Both the position numbers and the translations under genes were made by a program. The notes below the pieces were generated by a model that was not told where the DNA came from, searched no databases, and was given only the letters and a program-made list of their open reading frames with translations. Below are positions 44,237 to 52,539 of a stretch of 64,000 bases of DNA, piece after piece (positions within the stretch are counted from its first letter, which is position 1; every line of letters starts with the position of its first letter). The stretch is from contig JAWHQI010000004.1 of NCBI GenBank assembly GCA_033032865.1, forward strand, positions 23,046,001-23,110,000, in the 5' to 3' direction. The stretch comes from Dactylorhiza incarnata. Its lineage: Eukaryota > Streptophyta > Magnoliopsida > Asparagales > Orchidaceae.

Positions 44237-45073
44237 TTAGGAACAAGGAAAATAAAATTGAAAATGCATAGGCAACTCCCTTAATTCACGCTCAGGTGAG
44301 CATGCCGAAGTCGGTCGCCCGGCTACTCCTCCGCAATACTCTTGATTCTTTCGTTGTCCGTTAGCGTGAAATTGTGAATCCAAATTACCTATACATACCT
44401 TAGGTAATTTGGATTGCTGGAGATGAGCGGCAAATGGATCGGTAAAGACGTTTGGTTGCAACGGCTCATCCTCTACATGAAAATCGTTAGTATCAAGAGA
44501 ATCAATATTAAGCGAGTCAGAAAATTTTTCACAAGGAGGAGTTTCTTGTGAAAATTCATGATTAAGGATCGGTTGTTCATTTTCTAAAATAAAATTTTTA
44601 TCAAAAAAATCAATACCAAGGGAGGTAAATTCATGGGCGACAAAATTTTCATGAATTTTGATTCCAAAATATTTATGTGTTGGAGTTAAAAATTCATGAG
44701 AAAGCGGGATAGAGTCGGGCGGAGTAGAAGATGAAACATGTTCTTTCTCTATTTCGCTCGGCACACCCATTATTTTAATAAATTCTTGGTATAAAATATT
44801 ATTTTCTTCTTGGGAATAACTATTCAAATTTTGAATAGGAAGATCCGGAGAATCACCAAGAGAAGAAATTTGATCAAAAGAATTTTGCGGATAAAAAGTG
44901 GAGGAATAGAAATTTTGATCAATAGAAATTTCTTCATTTGCACCGTAAACTATCCGGGTGATCTTGCCACCACGAGTAATTATTATCGGAGCAAGAAGGA
45001 ATTTCAGAAGAATTATAATCTTGAGAAAAATTATTTTGATCAAAAATATTTTGAGAATAAAAATAAGAATCAT
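44237..45073 (-). CDS. Unrecognised 278-residue protein of C
   Basis: The frame lies where gag should be, downstream of the primer site. The first 37 residues are an Ile/Leu/Lys-rich, AT-driven stretch, so the true start may be later. The middle is acidic and Asn/Phe/Pro-rich (STFYPQNSFDQISSLGDSPD), with no zinc knuckle, capsid or enzyme motif. The C terminus has a Cys pair (YCGG...SACSPE). I do not recognise it. Its survival as the only long frame in C suggests a former product, but it may be chance. Confidence 0.45.
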   Translation of the reverse strand: MILIFILKIFLIKIIFLKIIILLKFLLAPIIITRGGKITRIVYGANEEISIDQNFYSSTFYPQNSFDQISSLGDSPDLPIQNLNSYSQEENNILYQEFIKIMGVPSEIEKEHVSSSTPPDSIPLSHEFLTPTHKYFGIKIHENFVAHEFTSLGIDFFDKNFILENEQPILNHEFSQETPPCEKFSDSLNIDSLDTNDFHVEDEPLQPNVFTDPFAAHLQQSKLPKVCIGNLDSQFHANGQRKNQEYCGGVAGRPTSACSPERELRELPMHFQFYFPCS

Positions 45074-45328
45074 TCCTCGCTAGAATGATTTGCACCACAA
45101 AAAATAACAAATAAGCTGGCGCTTTCGTGCGGCTTCCAAAAGGTTTACCTTATGTTGAAGCTCGACAACTTTTGCGGCCAACTGAGATATCATCATATTT
45201 TTTTGGAAAAAGAAAATTAACAACCGTTACTTAATAGAAAGGAATTTAAAAGAAAAAAGAGAAATGGGGGCAGAGAAATAAAATGATAAAAGTAATAAAA
45301 TTTACGCTTTCAAAATATCAACAAAAAT

Positions 45329-45346
45329 TCCCCGGCAACGACGCCA
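45329..45346 (-). other. Primer binding site of C (tRNA-Asp)
   Basis: The minus strand reads TGGCGTCGTTGCCGGGGA, identical to the site in A, six bases from the LTR. Confidence 0.9.
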
Positions 45347-45352
45347 AAAACT

Positions 45353-46880
45353 TGATAAGGATTTTATATAGTTTTAAAAATAATTCCAACTAACATCCCG
45401 ATGTTGGGAAGTGTACCTATCAAAAATATAGTATAGGAAGGATGTAGTATTTGCCCGAGGCCTGTTGAGTAATCTTACTCACGTAAATTAATATTATTTT
45501 ATTGAAAAAAATATTTAAAAGGTTTTTATAAAAGAAATAATAAAAGAAAGGAAACATTTGCTCGAGAATCCTTCTTAAGTAAAATACTTCGTAAATCTAG
45601 AATTCATAAGAAAACTTGACCGTGGAGGTTCCCAAAATATGATAGAGCCTCTCTCAAGAGAACTACCACCTAACCTTAGGTTGATCGATTAAGACCCCTC
45701 GGCCAGTCGAAACCCATAAGCTTGCTTTATGCGGTGAGCCCCACTATTGGATTTGACTCCAATCCGGAAGATTTGCGTCACCCTCTCTCGAGGAATGCAT
45801 GTAAATCTTTTTATCTTTGAGTGATCTCCTCGTTTGCATGGATCTCTCGATCACTAGCATACGGATCTTAGATCTAGAAACATATTCGCGACATATGAAT
45901 TTGAAACAATTAAATTCAAAGATAAATCCTAGTTTTCCAAAACTAAACTATGAATAAGAGATTACGAAATATAAAAGCTTTAGAATTCATCCAATCAAAT
46001 GCTATGAAATTTAGCTAAACATAATTGAAAAGAAAGACATTTTTATTTCTATGTAAAGAAAAGTATAATTGCAAGTAAAGTAAATCTAAGCTAGGAATTA
46101 AAAAGACAAGACATAAAATAAAGTTACACTAAGAAAAATGCAGAAAAACAATACTAGAAACGATCCAAACTATGCATAGACTGGATCCCCTTCACTTTGG
46201 CAGCAGCTGGCTTTTATAGGAAGAAAATTGGTGAGTCACTCCCTTGGTCACGCCCATGACCAAGGGCGTGTAAGCCGCGTAATTACGTCTTGAAATCCCG
46301 GGAACGTTGGGGAAGAAAAACCGCCAAAATTAATCATCTCGATGGGTCACGGCCTAGGTCACGCCCGTGACCTAGGGCGTGTCTTGACTGAGTCAGGAAA
46401 CGGCGGGAAACGGTGCGATCTGGAGTTAATCTGGAAGTTACGGGAGAGGTCACGCCCTTGGTCACGCCCGTGACCAAAGGCCTGTAAGCTGGAACGGCTC
46501 GGCGACGGAAACTGCTTGTATTGAATGCTTGCTGGGCGAGTCACGCTCGTGACCTGAAGGTCACGCACTGCTGTCACGCTCGTGACAGGGGGCGTGTAAC
46601 ATTAATCCGAGGTGGCAATGTCTTCTGGGAGCTGAAGGCGGAGCACGATCGTGACCATGGTCACGCCCGTGACCTGGGGCGTGTACTGAGGATTTTTGCA
46701 GATTTGTTCTGGTATTTCCCATGAACACGGCTGTGGGCTTGAATATGTAATTAGCAGCCCCAGATTACCTGAAAACACAAAATAAAGTAAATTAGATATA
46801 TATTAAACTAAAATTATATAAAAACTAATTAATTACTACTAAAATTTTATATAAAAATAACTATAAATAATGCACTATCA
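45353..46880 (-). repeat. 5' LTR of element C
   Basis: 1528 bp copy of 6688-8217, ending CACTATCA before ctctc (46881-46885). Palindromes on GGTCACGCCCGTGACC recur near 46232-46270, 46345-46380, 46450-46480 and 46640-46680. A minus-strand TATA-like CTATAAAAGCC lies near 46217-46207. Confidence 0.92.
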
Positions 46881-47247
46881 CTCTCTTTCATGTTCTCTTT
46901 CTCCTTAGTAATTTCTTTTTCATGCAATATTAATTTTTCTCTCCTTAGTAATTTTTCTTTTATGCAATGTTAATTTTTCTTTCCTTTCATGCAATGTTTA
47001 ATCATTTCATTTAGCTTGCAATTTGTCTTCTTTTTAGTTAAGTAAAACAACCCTCAAAAATCGTTCGATAAGATAATGGTGATTTTCCTCGAATTAGAAA
47101 TAATCAACGTGCCCCGTGGAATACGACCTTGGTATTTCTAAATATTCTATACTATAGACGATAAGGTACACTTGCCTTAATCAGATATAGTTTTGGAGAA
47201 AATCTTCAAACCTTCGCTAAATTTCAAAACACGAAATTTCTATATCA
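46881..47247 (+). repeat. 5' LTR of element B, second part
   Basis: It resumes the B LTR after C and ends TTTCTATATCA. It aligns with the reverse complement of LTR A from about 4515 down to 4186. Confidence 0.9.
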
Positions 47248-47253
47248 AGTTTT

Positions 47254-47271
47254 TTGCGCTGTTGCCGGGGA
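47254..47271 (+). other. Primer binding site of B (tRNA-Asp, decayed)
   Basis: TTGCGCTGTTGCCGGGGA differs from the tRNA-Asp complement at two positions, including the second base of the TGG start, so priming would be impaired. Confidence 0.82.
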
Positions 47272-47399
47272 CCTTGCGTAGATATTTTGAAAAGAGGATA
47301 GCTATTAATTTTATCATGCTTCATTTTATTTTATTTTGCTTTTTCTAAATTTCAAAAAAAAAATTGTTTTTCCTCTTCCTTTCTTTTCTTTTTTAGTGT

Positions 47400-48545
47400 A
47401 TGACCCGAGGTAGCGCATCAAATATTCCTTTTGATCCAGAGATCGAGCGAACCCTTTTTAGGCGCCGCCGTTCTCGTGATAAGGATAATCAATTAGAATT
47501 CGAAGAGTCAATCGGGGACACTAACACAGCGAATATGGATCCTGATCTTAATCCTCCTAATCCTAACGCGCCAAATCCTAATGAGGCCGCGCAACGGACC
47601 ATGTCCTATTATGCGCGGCCAAATTTGGAAGGCACACAATCGAGTATTGTTCGCCCCACGGTGGTGAACAATAATTTTGAGATCAAGTCCAGCATCATAC
47701 AAATGCTGCAACAATCGGTGACCTTCGATGGTCAACCGAACGAAGATCCAGATTCGCATATTTCATACTTTCTTAAAATTTGCGATACTTTTAAAATCAA
47801 TGGCGTCACCGATGACGCCATTCGATTGCGTCTTTTTCCTTTTTCTTTGCGGTCTAAGGCCAAGCAGTGGTTGGGCTCCCTACCTAGGGGATCCATCACT
47901 ACATGGGCCGAAATGGCGGAAAAATTTCTAAATAAATATTTCCCGCCTTCAAAGACCGCTAAATTGCGCACGGATATTACGTCGTTCATGCAAATCGACT
48001 CGGGGACTCTCTATGACACATGGGAGCGCTTCAAGGAGCTTTTGCGTCGATGCCCTCACCATGCACTTGCCACTTGGCAACAAGTGCAAATATTTTATAA
48101 TGGCTTAAATCTCCAAACGAGGCAAATGATTGATGCGGCCGCCGGGGGGACGTTAAATAACAAAACCCCGGATGCCGCTCAAGAGCTTTTCGAAGAGATG
48201 GCCACGAATGCGTACCAATGGAACATGCCCCGAGCGTGGCCTAATAAGCCAGCCGAAATTTTTGAAATAGACGCAAACGCAAATTTGGCTTTACAAGTTG
48301 AGCGCTTAACGAAGCAAGTGGCGGAGATGTCTGCTTCCTCCGCCACTCCTCCTTGGGCTAATAACGTTTTAATTGAAGAACAGGTTGACTACATGGGAAA
48401 TCTGCCTCAGCCTTCCTATAACCCGAACTCCACTCCGTATAACAACACATACAATGAAGGTTATAGGAATCATCTGAATTTCTCGTGGAGCAACCAAGGA
48501 AATGCTCATCGTCCTATGAATCTATATCAACCCCCCCTCCCCTAA
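47400..48545 (+). CDS. Gag of element B
   Basis: This is a 381-residue frame starting MTRGSASNIPFDPEIE. The N-terminal 100 residues are Arg/Asn/Pro-rich. The gag domain spans about residues 105-280 (SHISYFLKICDTFKINGV, LFPFSLRSKAKQWLG, TWERFKELLRRCPHH, FYNGLNLQTRQMIDA). A coiled-coil segment (VERLTKQVAEMSAS) and an Asn/Pro/Tyr-rich tail follow. In A the same region is broken by stops and a MITE, so this is the best gag copy of the family here. The frame ends by a base change in a C-run at 48532-48545, and related coding continues at 48577. Confidence 0.87.
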   Translation: MTRGSASNIPFDPEIERTLFRRRRSRDKDNQLEFEESIGDTNTANMDPDLNPPNPNAPNPNEAAQRTMSYYARPNLEGTQSSIVRPTVVNNNFEIKSSIIQMLQQSVTFDGQPNEDPDSHISYFLKICDTFKINGVTDDAIRLRLFPFSLRSKAKQWLGSLPRGSITTWAEMAEKFLNKYFPPSKTAKLRTDITSFMQIDSGTLYDTWERFKELLRRCPHHALATWQQVQIFYNGLNLQTRQMIDAAAGGTLNNKTPDAAQELFEEMATNAYQWNMPRAWPNKPAEIFEIDANANLALQVERLTKQVAEMSASSATPPWANNVLIEEQVDYMGNLPQPSYNPNSTPYNNTYNEGYRNHLNFSWSNQGNAHRPMNLYQPPLP

Positions 48546-49052
48546 TCAACTTCTTAACTTAACTCCGCCTCTAAATTTGATTTCTGAAAATTTTAATCAT
48601 CCCGGTTTTCCACCGCAACAGCACAAGCCCTCTTCGCTTGAAGAGGTCTTTGCAAAATATGTTGCTACAAATGAAAAGAACATCCGGAACCTTACCGGAT
48701 CGATAAAAAATTTAGAGAATCAAGTGGGCCAGCTCGCAAAGATGATTTCTGAGCGTCAGCAAGGAGCACTACCGGGGAATACATAGCAAAATCCAAAGGA
48801 GAGCGCGCACGCGATTACACTCAGAAGCGGGAAGGAGGTGGTTTCAAAACAGGACGAACCCAAGGTAACTTGCTCTCCTCCTCCTCCTACTCTTAATTTA
48901 TCATCGAATTTACCCGCTATGTTAGCTCCGCGCGCTTCTACTTCTAATATTTCGTATCCACCTAAGTTTAAAAGCGAGTGCGCCGAAAAAAATTACAAAA
49001 AGTTTTTAGACATTTTAAAGCAAATTCATATTAATGTTAGCTCCGTACGCTC
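48546..49052 (+). pseudogene. C-terminal gag remnant of B
   Basis: Coding resumes at 48577 (VFAKYVATNEKNIRNLTGSI, then a heptad segment LENQVGQLAKMI) and reaches TAG at 48784-48786. It then continues as ITLRSGKEVV and a Ser/Pro-rich linker up to a patchwork insertion at 49053. Confidence 0.75.
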
Positions 49053-49139
49053 AGGAGGAGTGGCGGAGGAAGCAGACATTCGTTAGTAAAACACGCCAAT
49101 AAAGCAAATTCATATTGGAGAGCAACTTCTTAAGATATT
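49053..49139 (+). other. Patchwork filler made of local sequence copies
   Basis: About 87 bp consist of short copies of nearby B sequence: 49053-49079 is the exact inverse of 48327-48353, 49079-49097 equals 49524-49542, about 49100-49115 resembles 49014-49030, and 49117-49139 is the inverse of 49373-49395 with one mismatch. After it, a diverged duplicate of the 48890-49030 linker continues to about 49330. This looks like templated end-joining repair. Confidence 0.82.
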
Positions 49140-49356
49140 AACGTTTTAATTTATCTTCGAATTTGCCCGCTACGTTAGCTCCGCAGGCTTCTCTTTCAGC
49201 TCCGCACGCTTCTAATTTAAATCTGCGCGCTCCTATTTCTAATATTCCGTATCCATCTAAATTTAAAAATGATTGTGCAGAAAAAAATTATAAAAAAAAT
49301 TAGATGTTTTAAAACAAATCCATATAAATGTACCTTTCTGCGAGGTTATCTCTCAA

Positions 49357-50046
49357 ATGACTAAATATACGAAATATCTTAAGAAATTGCTCTCCAATAA
49401 GAAAAGATTAGAAGATATTTCGCATATTTCTTTAAACACAGAATGCTCCGCGGTTGTACTCAACAAATTTCCTCAAAAAGGAAATGACCCGGGACGGTTA
49501 TCCATCCCGTGTTTATTTGGCAATTCGTTAGTAAAACACGCCTTAGCGGATCTTGGAGCAAGCATCAATCTCATGCCGTTTTCATTATTAAAAAAGCAAG
49601 GTCTAGGAAATCCTAGCCCCAATCGAATGAGTATTCAATTAGCGGATCGTTCTTTAAAATATCCTGTAGGAATAGTGGAGGACGTGCTCGTCAAGGTAGA
49701 TAAATTCATCTTCCCGGTGGACTTTGTCATTCTTTACATCGAAGAGGATGCCGAAGTACCCCTCATACTCGGCCTCCCCTTCCTTGCCACCTCCCGCGCT
49801 ATTGTCGACATAAGTAACGTAAAGCTCCTCCTATGGGTTGGAGAAGATGAAGTTACTTTCGGCATAAATTCCTCGATGCGGAACACATTAGAAAATGACG
49901 ATTCGTGTTTTTACCTGGAAGAGTGTTGTGAGTTCTATTCACCCCCCGAGTTAGTTCATCGGCAAGTAGTAATCCCGAGCTCGTCGAGCTCTTTTATCTT
50001 GAAGAAGAAGTCTCTCACCCCACACCACCCGAACCACTATGTTTAG
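49357..50046 (+). pseudogene. Aspartic protease region of B
   Basis: This 229-residue frame matches the A protease. The motif ALADLGASINLMPFSL lies at about residues 64-79, and VPLILGLPFLATSRA is the conserved second half. A frame change near 49965 replaces the acidic C-terminal part with an unrelated tail ending at 50046. The original frame is still readable up to about 50130. Confidence 0.85.
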
Positions 50047-50139
50047 AAAAACTAAAAATCAAAACATCTTATGAAGAGCCACCAGTATTAGAGTTAAAAA
50101 AACTCCCCCCCACCTCCAATATTTATTTTTTGAAAAAGA

Positions 50140-51518
50140 GTCTAAGCTACCTGTCATCATTTCTTTCGATCTTAGCAACTCATAACTTTCTGAGTTGTCT
50201 ATAGTCTTAAGAAAGCACGGTCACGCAATTGCATGACAAATATCAAATATTAAGGGTATAATCCCTTCCTTCTGCACTCATAAAATCTTTCTCGAAGATA
50301 ATTCCCACAACTCAGTCCAGCCTCAACGACGACTAAACCCGAACATAAAAGAAGTCGTTAAGGCCGAAGTTATTAAACTTTTAGACGTGGGAATCATCTA
50401 CCCGATATCGGATAGTACTTGGGTTAGCCCAGTACAAGTCGTACAAAAGAAAGATGGCGTCACGGTAGTTGCGAACGAACATAATGAATTGATCCCAACC
50501 CGTACTGTTACGGGTTGGCGGATATGCATCGATTATCGAAAACTAAATGATGCCACCTGTAAGGATCACTTTCCGTTACCTTTTATCGATCAAATTTTAG
50601 AACGCCTTTGAGGTCACTCCTACTACTGTTTTCTTGATGGTTTGTCGGGATATTTCCAAATCCCAATTTCAGCCGACGACCAAGAGAAAACCACTTTCAC
50701 TTGTCCCTTTGGCACCTTTGCTTATCGAAGGATGCCATTTGGTCTTTGTAATGCGCCAGCTACATTCCAAAGGTGTATGCTGGCAATATTTGACGAGTTA
50801 GTTGAGGAGGTGATGGAAGTGTTTATGGACGATTTCTCCGTGTTCGGAAACTCATTTAAAATTGTTTAAAAATCTCGAGCGCGTGCTGCAGCAATATGAG
50901 GAAATGAATTTAGCGCTAAATTGGGAGAAATGCCATTTTATGGTCAAAGAAGGATTAGTCCTTGGCCATAAAATTTCGGACAAGGGGATCGATGTCGATA
51001 GGGCCAAGATCGAAGTAATTGAAAAGCTCCCCCCTCCAACAAATGTAAAAGCTATTAGAGGTTTCCTAGGCCACGTGGGTTTTAGCTTTATACAAAATTT
51101 TTCCAAAATCACAAAGTCGTTAACCCATCTTCTCGAAAAAGAATCCTCCTTTATTTTTAACGATGAATGCCACTTGGCCTTTAAACTTATCAAAGAGAAA
51201 CTTATAAACTCCCCGATTCTAGTCGCCCCAGATTGGTCGCTCCCTTTTGAAATCATGTGCGACGCGAGTGATATTGCGGTTGGTGCCATTTTAGGCCAAC
51301 GGGTGAATAAGTATTTCCACCCAATTTATTATGCGAGCAAAACACTCACGTCGGCACAAGCGAACTACACCACTACCGAGAAGGAACTTCTAGCAATCGT
51401 TTTCCCTTTTGATAAGTTTAGGTCGTATATAACGCTTTCCAAAGATATCGTCTTCACAGATCACTCCGCGCTTAGGTATCTCTTAAGTAAATTGGACGTC
51501 AAGCCTCGTCTTAAGTAA
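50140..51518 (+). pseudogene. Reverse transcriptase and partial RNase H of B
   Basis: Conserved blocks run in order: IYPISDSTWVSPVQVV, WRICIDYRKLND, FTCPFGTFAYRRMPFGL, the catalytic FMDD (near 50826), then NWEKCHFM and GFLGHVGF. RNase H follows with CDASDIAVGAILGQ, TEKELLAIV and FTDHSALRYLL. A TGA at 50608-50610 replaces a serine codon of A, and a two-base loss near 50860-50880 shifts the frame. The gene stops at 51518, where H-family DNA begins, before the last RNase H residue and integrase. Confidence 0.88.
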
Positions 51519-51881
51519 CTGAGGAAGGATCTTCTGGGAGATCGCGGCTAGAACCTGATTCATAGCCTCAATCTGCTTCGCATACTCCTGCTGAGTCCGG
51601 ACGACTTCTTGCCGATCTCGAGCGGCCTCTTACTGAGACCGCGCGATCTCCTGCTGAACAGAGGCGGCGTCCTGCCTAGCTCGGGCGGCCTCACGGAGAG
51701 CTTGTTCAACACGAAGCTCGAAGCGGCGCTCAAGCGCTTCTAACGGATTGTGATCGAAAGGGGGAACGCTGGGAGATCGCAGGGGACGACCTCTACGGCG
51801 ATCAGCCATCTTGAAAGTCTATGGATTTCACCTGACACTTCGAATCTGAAGGTCGCGTGTTCGTTCTGTTGGTGCCAAAAA
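51519..51881 (-). pseudogene. Gag N-terminal fragment and leader of an H-family copy
   Basis: Positions 51519-51783 match 63736-64000 with only about four differences. On the minus strand, the gag start ATG is at 51809-51807, followed by a Gln/Arg/Ala-rich coiled coil, and the fragment breaks at 51519. The leader 51810-51881 ends at the LTR. A primer-site candidate TGGCACCAACAGAACG sits at 51877-51862, with an unassigned tRNA. This shows where the gag start of H must be, about 26 bp outside the window. Confidence 0.87.
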
Positions 51882-52350
51882 TGGTACCTCCAAAATTCAC
51901 ACTAAAGGGGATGGGAGAAAACTGCGAAGTGCAGTTTACTAAGACAGAAGATGCTGGAACAAAGGGAAAATCGATCACGAAAAGGCGATCACGAAGAAAT
52001 GAGACCGCTTACACAGGTTGTAAGCTGGAGCCTCAGAGCCAAAAAGTGCTTTTCTGGTACTCCTACCCCTCTATTTATAGACGAGGGGGCTGCCCAAACG
52101 GGCAGAACTAAAAACTACGGGCTGCCCGGGGTACAGGAGAGCCGGGGCAGGGAAATGGGGTACAAATAACAAAAATAAGGAAAACGACTAGACCGCTTAA
52201 GCTGGCAGTCTCGCACTGTCTTGACCGTTTGGTACTTAGAAAATCCCAGTTGAGGAGGCATCTGACGATCTGGGCGATCACTACAATTGAGACCGCTGAG
52301 ACCGGGAAAACTGAACAATAAGGGGAGGTTGCGGGCTTTCTGGGCAAACA
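51882..52350 (-). repeat. LTR of element H
   Basis: 469 bp. The minus strand runs TGTTTGCCCAG...GGAGGTACCA, bounded by the PPT GTGCGGGGATTA (52361-52351, like D) and the leader before gag. A minus-strand TATA box CTATAAATAGAGG lies at 52080-52068. Words GAGACCGC and GCGATC recur. The boundary is inferred, since the second LTR is out of the window. Confidence 0.75.
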
Positions 52351-52441
52351 TAATCCCCGCACATTTTTAAGTTGCACCTGGAACTTCGAAAATGTAAGCT
52401 TTGACCGCCGAGACCGCGACCATCATTAATGCGGCTTGGTC

Positions 52442-52449
52442 TATAAATA
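52442..52449 (+). promoter_or_regulatory. TATA box of antisense gene 1 in H
   Basis: TATAAATA on the plus strand lies just outside the LTR and 98 bp before the ATG at 52540, matching the D arrangement. Confidence 0.65.
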
Positions 52450-52539
52450 CCGGCTGAAACCTCCATTCTGTAAGACATTAAGATATTCCAAACTTTGAGC
52501 GGTCTTTGATAACTGAGTAGGTTCGATCTTCTTGCAAAG

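Larger units (their letters stand above)
6688..46880 (-). mobile_element. Element C: non-autonomous LTR retrotransposon with tRNA-Asp primer
   Basis: Two LTRs of 1530 and 1528 bp flank an internal region of about 2.5 kb, once D (9092-43689) is removed. The minus orientation is set by the primer site at 45329-45346 beside the right LTR and a PPT beside the left LTR. There is no capsid-type gag, protease, reverse transcriptase or integrase, only an unrecognised 278-residue frame. It inserted into the LTR of B. The LTR ends (TGATAGT...TTATCA) and primer match Athila-like A/B, so those elements are the likely source of enzymes (inference). Confidence 0.9.
5633..51518 (+). mobile_element. Element B: Athila-like Ty3/gypsy element, split by C and truncated by H
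   Basis: On the plus strand: 5' LTR (5633-6687 continuing at 46881-47247), tRNA-Asp primer site, gag (47400), protease (49357), and reverse transcriptase with partial RNase H (to 51518). About 5.7 kb is its own sequence; the remaining 40.2 kb is element C and what is nested in it. B ends abruptly inside RNase H where an H-family fragment begins, so integrase and the 3' LTR are missing from the window. It carries at least one nonsense codon, two frameshifts and a rearranged gag-protease linker. Confidence 0.9.
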
